NCBI GenBank assembly: GCA_046757725.1
Contig: JBHHYU010000005.1
Coordinates: 1 to 64,000 of the forward strand
Direction: 5' to 3'
Source: JBHHYU01 sp046757725
GTDB lineage: Bacteria; Desulfobacterota; Binatia; UBA9968
DNA: 64,000 bases
The position numbers and the translations under genes are program-made. The notes under the pieces are model-generated. The model was given only the letters and a program-made list of their open reading frames with translations, ran no database searches and was not told the origin of the DNA. Positions 16,989-24,211 of the stretch are shown here, piece after piece (position 1 is the first letter of the stretch; each line of letters begins with the position of its first letter).

Positions 16989-17408
16989 CGTCGAGACGTT
17001 ACCCAGTGCGTGGATCCTTAAAGCTGGTTTCGAAACTCGATTTCATGTGTTTTCTAAGCTTGGTACTCGCCGGGATTTATACTGCGACTTTGCCTCACTC
17101 CCGAGCGCCCTTTAGGACATCATTCTACTCCTCCGGCAGGGATTTTGACTTTTTCACAAGAAATCGTGCTAAACGGCTAATAGGCTGACTATTTACACTT
17201 CTATAGTTTAACTGTCAATAACTTTTTCAAACCCTAAGACGTTTCGAAGGAATCCCGACGATTGAGGCGTGATTGATAAGGTGCTTTAAAAAGGCGAATA
17301 AAGAGTGGCCTTTATCGCTTCCCCAAGAGAATGCCACGGTATAAGGGTTAGCAAACACTCCAAGGCGCAATTGAACGGTGCATTAATCACGCCTTGTTTT
17401 CATGCGGC
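16989..17408. other. Gene-free region with a long-range inverted repeat
   Basis: 420 bases without a supported gene. It contains a perfect nine-base inverted repeat, GGCGTGATT at 17266-17274 and AATCACGCC at 17385-17393, flanking about 110 bases with further GGC/GCC pairing. The stretch could be a small degenerate mobile element or a structured transcript. The radical SAM set must be transcribed from here; no clear promoter was recognised. Confidence 0.45.
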
Positions 17409-18590
17409 CTATTTCGAATGATGCGACTGCTCGTAATGCTGGCGCAGGAGGTCCTTACCGTAGTCGTTGCCATTTGGGGTGCGAACCACTAGGTGGATGT
17501 GATCCTTGTAAGGCTTCTGATATTGGGGGAATGCGATACCCCGCTCGTGGTCGAACTCAATGATAATCGTCGGACTATGGACGCGGTAGTAGAACACACT
17601 GTCTTCTTCCATCTCGCCCATCCAGGCAAAGTAAGTTTCCCGCAGATGCCGCTTCACCTCCTCCATCTTGACTTGGGCATGAGCCGGTCGGATACGACCG
17701 ACGTGGAGTTCAATCAGACGGAGCAAAAGGTCGTGTTGAGAACTTGAGAGACTTTCGTAGGGGATTCCCTCGTACCGGAGCTCAAAGTTGTCGCGAAAGG
17801 CCGTGGTGAATAGACCGCGCGGCAGATCGAGAGAGAGGACAGCCTTGTTACGTTGCTCCGCGGAAAGCGCACGGATAACCGTCAGTCCCTGCTCCTCTTC
17901 AGCTTTAAACACCCGCGTGCCGCCGTACTTGCCGCCCTGGGCAAAGACCGGCTCCGACCCCAGAAAGGTTGGGGTCATGATAATCTGGTCTCCGAGGATA
18001 AAGGTGTTGATGTTGAGATGATGGCCGTCGATCTGCCAACCCCACGGCTCAGCGGCGGAGGGTTTCCCCATAATGCTGAGCCAGTAAAGGTCCTCACCGT
18101 ACTCATCGTGCTTACCCGTCATCTCCATTACTGTTTCATTGAGACGCATGACATCCCGAGCGGTCTCAAATCCCTGAGTGCTCAAACATTCTCTCAGGAG
18201 CGCAAAAGCTCCGTCACGCTGGGCATCGTTCATCTCAAATAACGGCATCCCGTGCCGCATCAGCAGCCGATGGATATTACTCCATTTGCGCCACTCATCG
18301 GTGTCAATCGGAAATAGGGCCTTGGCACGCTGCTCCGGGTTCAGAGTTCCCAGGAAGTTTTCAGCACCTTCTCTGATGGACTGCGTGGACACACCTGTTT
18401 TCTGGATAGGGAAGAGACCCGGAATCACCGTTCCATCGGTAGTAATCCCTTTATAAGGTTGCGCCACCGCCTCTAGCGCGTGTTTGACGTAATCAGGAGG
18501 GCCACCGCCAACTTTCAATGCCCGCTTAGTCTGTGCCGGGGAGGCTTCTGCAAGGGATGCGTTACCCGAACCTGGATTACTGTCAACCAT
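17409..18590 (-). CDS. DUF3500 domain protein
   Basis: 393 residues, covered by the DUF3500 family (PF12006). The hallmark PWGWQIDGHHLNIN lies mid-protein, with conserved FLGSEPV, GLFTTAFRDNFELRYEG and IIEFDHERGIA segments further on. The paired histidines and late acidic/His residues (IEFDHERG) could bind metal; the biochemical role is not established. No signal peptide is seen here. The start Met has GAGGAG seven bases upstream. A perfect palindromic half-site pair lies about 150 bases upstream (18740-18760). Confidence 0.85.
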   Translation of the reverse strand: MVDSNPGSGNASLAEASPAQTKRALKVGGGPPDYVKHALEAVAQPYKGITTDGTVIPGLFPIQKTGVSTQSIREGAENFLGTLNPEQRAKALFPIDTDEWRKWSNIHRLLMRHGMPLFEMNDAQRDGAFALLRECLSTQGFETARDVMRLNETVMEMTGKHDEYGEDLYWLSIMGKPSAAEPWGWQIDGHHLNINTFILGDQIIMTPTFLGSEPVFAQGGKYGGTRVFKAEEEQGLTVIRALSAEQRNKAVLSLDLPRGLFTTAFRDNFELRYEGIPYESLSSSQHDLLLRLIELHVGRIRPAHAQVKMEEVKRHLRETYFAWMGEMEEDSVFYYRVHSPTIIIEFDHERGIAFPQYQKPYKDHIHLVVRTPNGNDYGKDLLRQHYEQSHHSK

Positions 18591-19020
18591 TGTAAAACTC
18601 CTCTTTCACGCCCCCACGATGCACGGAATTCTGTACGAAGGCATCAATATCACAGGGAAATGGGTTGTCAAACATCCTGGGATGCAATTAAACGATGCCT
18701 GAATTGATCCCATAAACTGAACGGTCAATGCTCTCGGTTTTGTCGTATTGTATACGACAAGTTGAGTAGAGAGGAGGCGAGGTGGAGGGGGAACTTTGCA
18801 AGAGCCGACCGCACAAGAAAATCACACCAGACTTTAACCGGCAGGTTGCATTGTCTTCGCGGCATACGATCAGCCATGCGTATTGACTTATACGCTCCTC
18901 TGCTGTAATGGAAAAACTCGTATTTTCTTCCCTTTTCCTGGTCCGCTTCTCTACATCGCTGTACCCGGATTCGGGTCACATACTCGCTCCCTGAAGGCCT
19001 AGCGCGACGAGCAATAAGGC
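18591..19020. other. Divergent intergenic region of DUF3500 and GNAT genes
   Basis: 430 bases between divergent genes. The only clear structure is the palindrome at 18740-18760. An open reading frame on the minus strand through 18725-18979 has no ribosome-binding site or recognisable protein and is not called. Confidence 0.5.
18740..18760. promoter_or_regulatory. Palindromic operator-like site
   Basis: Perfect nine-base half-sites TTGTCGTAT and ATACGACAA separated by TGT. Length, symmetry and the TTG...CAA ends fit a dimeric repressor such as a GntR- or TetR-family regulator. It lies between the divergent DUF3500 and GNAT genes and could control either. The regulator is not adjacent. Confidence 0.6.
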
Positions 19021-19569
19021 GTGGATTTTAGACGAGCACTACCTGAGGATCTTACCGGCATTCTTCGCCTCCAATCCGCCAACCTCAGAGGTAGTCTGAA
19101 TCTCAAAGATCAACAAGAAGGTTTCCTTTCCGCTGAATTCACCCGTCGGCATCTAGTAGAGATTGCGAGCGAGATTGCCCTCCTCGTGGCAAGCGACAAG
19201 GGCCAGGTGCTCGGCTACCTGTGTTCGTACAGTTGCGTGTACAGCAAACAGTTCCCTATACTTGCTACGATGATGCGCTCATTCGACCATATTCTCTATC
19301 GGGCGAAACCCTTGAGTTTCTACAAGGCATTCGTCTATGGACCCGTTTGCATTGATAAAACGCATCGGGGTCGCGGACTTCTCCGGGGGCTCTATGCAAC
19401 TCTGTTAAAGGAAGTCGGCGGAAGATACGAAGTCGGAGTCGCCTTCGTGTCCAAAGACAATCCCCATTCACTGACTGTTCACGTAAATGGACTTGGAATG
19501 GCCATTGCCGGCGAGTTTGAATTCCGCCGCCGCAACTACGATATTCTAGCATTCAGTGTTGAGTCGTAA
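19021..19569 (+). CDS. GNAT-family N-acetyltransferase
   Basis: 182 residues. The N-terminus MDFRRALPEDLTGILRLQ is a typical GNAT beta1-alpha1. The acetyl-CoA pyrophosphate loop is THRGRGLLRGLY, followed by VAFVSKDNPHSL. It transfers an acyl group from CoA to an amine of unknown nature. The start is GTG with AAGG a few bases upstream; no better start exists in frame. Confidence 0.78.
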   Translation: MDFRRALPEDLTGILRLQSANLRGSLNLKDQQEGFLSAEFTRRHLVEIASEIALLVASDKGQVLGYLCSYSCVYSKQFPILATMMRSFDHILYRAKPLSFYKAFVYGPVCIDKTHRGRGLLRGLYATLLKEVGGRYEVGVAFVSKDNPHSLTVHVNGLGMAIAGEFEFRRRNYDILAFSVES

Positions 19570-19898
19570 ACGCAGGTTCCAAGCGTTTGTTCATCTTTGA
19601 GTAGGGGCCAGGCTGAACTGCCTTCAGGCCAACCCTCCTGTCTGTGCCGGGTAGGCAAACAGGTGGCTATATCCGCCGTTTCCAGCTTCGTGCCTGTTTA
19701 AAAAGGCAACAGTGCGGGAGTTCGGCTCTGAGTGAGTCCGAGAAGGGGTGAGACTCGGATCGACGGTACTATCCGACTGCATCGCCGGCGAGATGGTTAG
19801 ATTCTTACGAATCCAACGTATGCCTAAAACAGCACAAGTCGCGATGTCAAGTGAATTAGAGATAAGCGAGGTGACTAGTAGGAAAATTTTGAAATTTA
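19570..19898. other. Gene-free region before tRNA
   Basis: 329 bases. It contains a hairpin CTGAA-CTGCC-TTCAG inside GGCC ends (about 19602-19626) without a U-run, and a second pairing GGCAAACAGG with CCTGTTT...GGC (about 19652-19704). Neither matches a riboswitch I can name. An ORF at 19748-19942 overlaps the tRNA and is rejected. Confidence 0.4.
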
Positions 19899-19975
19899 TG
19901 GTGGCGGTGGGGGGACTCGAACCCTCGACATCGCGGATATGAGCCGCGTGCTCTAACCAACTGAGCTACACCGCC
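19899..19975 (-). tRNA. tRNA with CAT anticodon (Met elongator or Ile2)
   Basis: 77-nt cloverleaf with a 7-bp acceptor stem (GGCGGTG/CACCGCC), D-arm AGCTCAGTTGGTTAGAGC, anticodon stem CGCGG/CCGCG with loop CTCATAT, T-arm with GGTTCGAGTCC, A73 and encoded CCA. Anticodon CAT could be elongator tRNA-Met or lysidine-modified tRNA-Ile; initiator features (three G-C pairs in the anticodon stem plus 1-72 mismatch) are not met because positions 1 and 72 pair. Confidence 0.95.
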
Positions 19976-20011
19976 ACAGCATTGCAACTGAAAGAGATTA
20001 CCCGAGGAGAG

Positions 20012-20737
20012 TCAGGTTGCGGTGGCGCCAAGACATTGCCATTGATCGCTCACTGATCTTCGCGTCACCTTTTTGTCCCCCCTCTTGATTTGGAACAGGA
20101 CCTTCTCTTTCACCTCCAGGCAGCTAAGATTATTACCAAACACGAGGCCGGTATCCAAGCCGATTTTGTACGGTAGATGAAAAAGCACTTCTCTCTGCGG
20201 AGTATGCCCAAAAAGTACGGTATAGGGGAGTTTATGTTGGTTGTGAATGAACTCGTCACGGATCCACAGCAGCTCTTCTTCTATCTGTTGGCTGAAAGGT
20301 TTCAAGGGATGAATTCCCGCATGGACACAGAGGAAAGGTTCCATCAGGTAATGGACCTTTAGCTCCTTTAGAAATTCGAGATGACTTTCCGGTATCGAGG
20401 AGAGGGCCTCTCGTGGAGAAGCGTTTATCGGGGAAAGTCCATAACTTGCCATGGTGGCGCTGCCACCGTTAAAAAGAAACATCTGACCGTATCGGCCGGG
20501 CAGACCAAGATAGGAAAGAAACATATCTTCGTGATTTCCTTTTAGAAAAATGATGTCCTGTTTTCCATTTTGGCGGCGCTCGATCAAATAGGAGATAACA
20601 CCTTTGGAGTCTGGGCCTCGATCGACGTAATCACCTAGAAAAACTAGTCGATCCAACGGTTGGAGTGGAAGGGCTTCGATAAGGCGACATAACTCATCTA
20701 AGCAACCATGAATGTCTCCGATTACGTAGCATTTCAT
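20012..20737 (-). CDS. Serine/threonine protein phosphatase family metallophosphoesterase (PrpA/ApaH-like)
   Basis: About 241 residues. Canonical PPP-family motifs are GDIHGC, GDYVDRGPDSKG, KGNHEDMF and later HAGIHPLKP and FGHTPQ, which bind two metal ions. Members dephosphorylate phospho-Ser/Thr or dinucleoside tetraphosphates. The start is set at MKCYVIGDIHG because the longer in-frame TTG at 20779 coincides with a -35 box. A promoter (20751-20779) places the transcript start only a few bases before this ATG. Confidence 0.88.
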   Translation of the reverse strand: MKCYVIGDIHGCLDELCRLIEALPLQPLDRLVFLGDYVDRGPDSKGVISYLIERRQNGKQDIIFLKGNHEDMFLSYLGLPGRYGQMFLFNGGSATMASYGLSPINASPREALSSIPESHLEFLKELKVHYLMEPFLCVHAGIHPLKPFSQQIEEELLWIRDEFIHNQHKLPYTVLFGHTPQREVLFHLPYKIGLDTGLVFGNNLSCLEVKEKVLFQIKRGDKKVTRRSVSDQWQCLGATAT

Positions 20738-20750
20738 AATTGAATGCTGT

Positions 20751-20779
20751 ATATTAAAACAATACATTGTAGAGTTCAA
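20751..20779 (-). promoter_or_regulatory. Probable promoter of the phosphatase gene
   Basis: On the minus strand TTGAAC, a 17-base spacer, then TAATAT. The ATG at 20737 lies 13 bases beyond the -10 box and has no Shine-Dalgarno, suggesting a near-leaderless mRNA. Confidence 0.45.
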
Positions 20780-20850
20780 TGCAGGTTTGGTGTTGAGGGG
20801 TAATTTCCCGCTTCCTTTAGCCCAAGCAGAGCTGGTGTCGGAGTTGGCAT

Positions 20851-21252
20851 ATGAAGCCTCGTGATATCTATTCCAGTTATGTCCTAGTAGCTGGAGTTAT
20901 GTTCCTGCTATTGGGGATTGGAAACTGGACGGTTGGTGCCATACTTATAACAAAATACGAGGCATTGCTGCACAGGACATCCCCAACCGGCCTTGAGGAT
21001 AATTATCGTAGCTTTCAAGAGTTAGACCATCAAAAGAACGAAGAAGTGCTCCGGCGGATCAACCAAGACCGAGAGAGGTATAATGCAGCGCGGGTCAAGG
21101 TCGATTTCTATTCCGTTGTTCTTAGCGGGGGTAGGCTTCTATTCTTGTTAGGTGCCCTATTAACCTTTTTTGGTCTGATGGGAGTGATTCGAAAGGACAC
21201 CTTGATGAAGATGAAAAAGCTTGCAAGTAATTCTCTAACGGGGCAGTCGTGA
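20851..21252 (+). CDS. Two-TM membrane protein of unknown function
   Basis: 133 residues. TM1 lies at about 10-33 (VLVAGVMFLLLGIGNWTVGAILI). A charged 55-residue loop with coiled-coil character (QELDHQKNEEVLRRINQDRERYNAAR) follows. TM2 is at about 90-113 (GGRLLFLLGALLTFFGLMGVI), then a basic tail. GGAG seven bases before the ATG supports the start. I do not recognise the family. It is divergent from the phosphatase and convergent with homoserine kinase, so context says little. Confidence 0.65.
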   Translation: MKPRDIYSSYVLVAGVMFLLLGIGNWTVGAILITKYEALLHRTSPTGLEDNYRSFQELDHQKNEEVLRRINQDRERYNAARVKVDFYSVVLSGGRLLFLLGALLTFFGLMGVIRKDTLMKMKKLASNSLTGQS

Positions 21253-21286
21253 CAAATGCTATCGAGCTCGTTAAAAGGTCGAGAGA

Positions 21287-22309
21287 TTATTTGGAAGGTT
21301 TGGACTTCTGGTATTTCCGATAGTCATAACCGGTTGCCATTGCCAGAAGAATATCCTCCATCCCCCCATCCTTTTCTCTTCGCAGGATGAGAAGGCGGTC
21401 GAAGAACTCTTTAAAGTCTTTGGGGGTCCTCCTATTCTCATCAATTTGCTGAAGATAAAAATCTTTGATGCGCGTAATGGTAAACCTCAATGCGGAAAAG
21501 CGGAGCTCATTGGGAAACGAATCCCATTCCGGAAGGGATAGCGCCCGCAGACCTTCATAGCCGGTGATGAGTGCTTCGAAACGGTCCACTATGTAACGGC
21601 CATCGAGGAAGCAAAGAGCATTGGCAGCGGTGGCAAGGTCACAAATAAGTTTACCCCGGCAGGCAGCCTCAAAATCGAGGATACCTGTCACACGAGACCC
21701 CTTAAACTTCATGTTGTCAGAAAAGAAATCCCCGTGAACGATTCCTTTGGGAAGATTGTTATCTAGATAGTTTTCCAAATAAGAGACTTCGTCATCTAGG
21801 ACCCTGACGATATTCTTCAAATGGGCCGGAAGTTGCTGCCTGACCTCCCGATACATATTGACAATTTTCGCAAAGCCAAATCGGTTATCAATCCCTTTCT
21901 TATATCCTCTTCCCAAAAGATGGAGGTTGGCGAGAGTGTGACCCAGGACCTCCAGATGGGACGAGGTCAGGGCCTTTACGGAGATCTCCACCCCTCCCAC
22001 ATAGCGGCTCAAGGAAAGATATTTGCCGTGAAATTCCTGGTAGTATTTACCCTTTTTATTTTTAACCGGCTGGAGGCAGGGGAATCCTTGCCTCTTCAGA
22101 TAGAGCAGGAGATCAAGTTCCTGTTTAACCTCCACTTCGCTCTTGACTTCGTCGATTTTAATTAAAAACCGGCCACGTTTACTTTCCAGAAGGTAATGGG
22201 TATTAACGGATCCTGTTCGAATACCGGTTAGTGACAGGACACCGCCCAGTCCAAACTCCTCTACGATCCGTGAAGATTCCCTTTTGGTTAGTGGAGTGTA
22301 AACAGCCAT
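21287..22309 (-). CDS. thrB: Homoserine kinase, ThrB type II (APH-fold)
   Basis: 340 residues. The start MAVYTPLTKRE and the early GIRTGSVNTHYLL are typical of aminoglycoside-phosphotransferase-fold homoserine kinases. The catalytic loop is GIVHGDFFSDNMKF and the metal-binding Asp is in GILDFEAACRG. It phosphorylates homoserine in threonine synthesis. No other threonine genes are adjacent. Choline/other small-molecule kinases share the fold, but the N-terminus favours ThrB. Confidence 0.82.
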   Translation of the reverse strand: MAVYTPLTKRESSRIVEEFGLGGVLSLTGIRTGSVNTHYLLESKRGRFLIKIDEVKSEVEVKQELDLLLYLKRQGFPCLQPVKNKKGKYYQEFHGKYLSLSRYVGGVEISVKALTSSHLEVLGHTLANLHLLGRGYKKGIDNRFGFAKIVNMYREVRQQLPAHLKNIVRVLDDEVSYLENYLDNNLPKGIVHGDFFSDNMKFKGSRVTGILDFEAACRGKLICDLATAANALCFLDGRYIVDRFEALITGYEGLRALSLPEWDSFPNELRFSALRFTITRIKDFYLQQIDENRRTPKDFKEFFDRLLILRREKDGGMEDILLAMATGYDYRKYQKSKPSK

Positions 22310-22479
22310 TTGGTGCCTCGTGGTCTTTTTCGGGGAAACGTTCCCCGACCCGACCTCACACGAATTTTCAAAAGCTGAGGATAAAAGAAAACAGCCAAGA
22401 AGTCAATATAAAAGCGTTTTTCTGGGTATAATTCCTAGATAGATCTAAAGGACAACATTAAAAATATACTGTAACTATC

Positions 22480-22929
22480 TTATATAGCACTTTTAATTTC
22501 CCTTTTTAATTCATTTAAGTTGTTTACTTGTCGAACCCCAGGTATTTCACCCCACGCCCTGATTCCCACAACAGGTTTGGCAAGCTTGAGCGCAATTGAT
22601 ATCTCTGACCGGGTTCCATGAGAGCCCGGAAAGGCAACTATTAAATCTCCCGAAGCAGCGACTAAAATGTTTCTCGCATGCCCGAGTCCGGTAGGAATGA
22701 TTATATCAATGAAGGGGTTGGCTGAGTTTTTGTTGTAATCAGGTAGAATCCCTACGGTAGTCCCGCCTTTTTCTTTTGCGCCACGTGCGGCTGCTTCCAT
22801 AATACCACCCAATCCGCCGCAGATTAAAACCGCACCTGTTGCCGCGATAGTTTTACCGACCTCTACTGCCAGAGCCAGAAATCGCGGATCTCGATCGGAA
22901 CTGCCTATCACGGCTATTTGCAATTGCAT
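22480..22929 (-). CDS. LOG/TIGR00725-family Rossmann protein
   Basis: 149 residues. It has the N-terminal IAVIGSSD, the GGLGGIMEAAARGAKEKGG segment and PGSHGTRSEI, the short-family version of the PGGxGTxxE motif of lysine-decarboxylase-like/LOG phosphoribohydrolases. Family members bind nucleotides or molybdopterin-like ligands; the exact reaction is uncertain. GGAAT and AAGG precede the ATG. It is divergent from the cold-shock gene. Confidence 0.8.
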   Translation of the reverse strand: MQLQIAVIGSSDRDPRFLALAVEVGKTIAATGAVLICGGLGGIMEAAARGAKEKGGTTVGILPDYNKNSANPFIDIIIPTGLGHARNILVAASGDLIVAFPGSHGTRSEISIALKLAKPVVGIRAWGEIPGVRQVNNLNELKREIKSAI

Positions 22930-22968
22930 CCTTTTTTATTCCTTTTCATGCCGCCGAATATTTTTCGC

Positions 22969-22996
22969 TTGACAACGGTACTGAGCTTTATCTAAT
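22969..22996 (+). promoter_or_regulatory. Promoter of the cold-shock gene
   Basis: TTGACA (22969-22974), a 16-base spacer and TCTAAT (22991-22996). It would give a 5' leader of roughly 150 bases before the ATG at 23157, the long-leader arrangement typical of cspA genes. Confidence 0.65.
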
Positions 22997-23044
22997 CTCA
23001 GTCGTTATCGAGCAAGGCCGCTATTCCAGCGGTACGCCATAAGG

Positions 23045-23118
23045 GCGGGTGTTCTATGGGTTACGTAGTAGTGTTCATGTGACACATTTTTACTGTCACG
23101 GGTTCTAAGCTCACCCGC
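23045..23118 (+). promoter_or_regulatory. Structured 5' leader of the cold-shock gene
   Basis: Outer stem GCGGGTG (23045-23051) with CACCCGC (23112-23118), enclosing a perfect six-base hairpin GTGACA/TGTCAC (23079-23099). Cold-shock mRNAs commonly use temperature-sensitive leaders; the pairing is seen directly and the function is inferred. Confidence 0.5.
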
Positions 23119-23156
23119 TTTCAATTTGTCCGGGTGGGTAGGGAGGTACTGATATC

Positions 23157-23357
23157 ATGGCAACTGGAAGAGTCAAGTGGTTCAATAATTCCAAAGGATA
23201 TGGCTTTATTGAAGAAGAAGGGGGTGGGGATGTCTTCGTTCATTATACGGCAATTCAAGGCGATGGATTCAAAAGCCTGAATGAGGGGGATAACGTCCAA
23301 TTTGAAGTTTCGCAAGGGGAAAAAGGCCCACAAGCCATTAATGTGGTCAAGGTCTGA
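23157..23357 (+). CDS. Cold-shock protein, CspA family
   Basis: 66 residues, exactly family length. RNP1 is KGYGFIE and RNP2 DVFVHYTAI. It is a single OB-fold that binds single-stranded RNA/DNA and melts mRNA structure in the cold. GGGAGG precedes the ATG. It has its own promoter and a structured leader. The following gene is an unrelated nuoB-like gene 225 bases away. Confidence 0.97.
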   Translation: MATGRVKWFNNSKGYGFIEEEGGGDVFVHYTAIQGDGFKSLNEGDNVQFEVSQGEKGPQAINVVKV

Positions 23358-23582
23358 TTTTCTATTGCCGTGAAGAATCCCATTGTGGATTCGTAGAAGC
23401 TGTTTTCCCGTCAGGACGATTCAGTCAGAATTTTTCAATTTCTCCTGTGAGGGTGATGTGTCAACGGGGAAGGTCAGACGAGTGTACCCTTTTGTCAAGC
23501 GAAAGGATACTGCATCCTGCAGGGTGGGGAAACCAGAAAACGTTGGTTGATTTTTTAGCCTGATGGTGCCTATGTGATTATT

Positions 23583-24092
23583 ATGCAATCGCAGAACCAA
23601 AAGGCTAGTCTCGAGCATAGTGAGGAAGGGCTTCTGGCAGAAACAGTGGTCTTAACTCGCGTGGAGAAAGCTATTGGATGGGCAAGAAAATACTCGATTT
23701 TTCCCTATCCTTTTGCTACGGCCTGCTGTGCAATGGAATATATGTCCCTGTCAATGTCTCCCTATGATATTGACCGGTTCGGAGCCCTCTTACCTCGCTT
23801 TAGTCCCCGACAAGCTGATCTGCTCATGGTTATAGGGACGGTCAACCATAAGCTGGCGCCTGTACTCAAGCGGGTCCACGAGCAGATGACCGAGCCAAAA
23901 TGGGTCATGGCCTTTGGTGCCTGTGCTGCAAGCGGAGGATTCTACGACAACTATGCCACGGTGCAGGGGATCGACCGCATTATACCGGTGGACGTCTATG
24001 TTCCCGGTTGCCCACCCAGACCCGAAGCAGTGCTAGATGGGCTCATGGAGCTGCAAGGTTCAATCGCCCGTCAGAGAAAAAACCTGTCCTAA
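23583..24092 (+). CDS. NADH-quinone oxidoreductase subunit B-like protein (orphan NuoB)
   Basis: About 169 residues. All four ligands of the N2 [4Fe-4S] cluster are present: tandem Cys48-Cys49 in ATACCAMEY, Cys114 in FGACAASGG and Cys143 in PGCPPRPE. Length and order match NuoB, the subunit that passes electrons to quinone in complex I. No nuoA, C or D gene is beside it, which is unusual. An in-frame GTG lies nine bases upstream; neither start has a strong ribosome-binding site. It may be a second nuoB copy or part of a different complex. Confidence 0.88.
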   Translation: MQSQNQKASLEHSEEGLLAETVVLTRVEKAIGWARKYSIFPYPFATACCAMEYMSLSMSPYDIDRFGALLPRFSPRQADLLMVIGTVNHKLAPVLKRVHEQMTEPKWVMAFGACAASGGFYDNYATVQGIDRIIPVDVYVPGCPPRPEAVLDGLMELQGSIARQRKNLS

Positions 24093-24109
24093 ATTTTTCG
24101 CTTTTGGAC

Positions 24110-24138
24110 TTGACTTTTCTAGTTTTTGGTCATAGATA
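24110..24138 (+). promoter_or_regulatory. Possible promoter of the sulfite reductase gene
   Basis: TTGACT, 17 bases, TAGATA. Downstream, CCAATTGG at about 24157-24164 sits at the centre of an imperfect AT-rich dyad that could be an operator. The -10 match is poor. Confidence 0.3.
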
Positions 24139-24211
24139 TACAAATAAGTAACTATTCCAATTGGTATTATCGTTAGTAAACGTTTGTGAGACGTTAATGG
24201 AGATATCTAAA

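Noticed and set aside
17006..17188. 60-codon ORF in gene-free region
   Set aside because: No ribosome-binding site, no recognisable fold; chance ORF.
18725..18979. Minus-strand 84-codon ORF
   Set aside because: Spans the palindrome and divergent promoter region, with unnatural composition and no start signal.
19600..19710. Riboswitch (c-di-GMP or cobalamin-like) in the region before the tRNA
   Set aside because: Some GGTAGG/GGCAAAC-like words occur, but the order and conserved core of neither class is present, and no plus-strand target gene follows.
19748..19942. Small plus-strand ORF ending in VGGLEPSTSRI
   Set aside because: It overlaps the antisense of the tRNA; this peptide is a well-known artefact of reading through tRNA T-arms.
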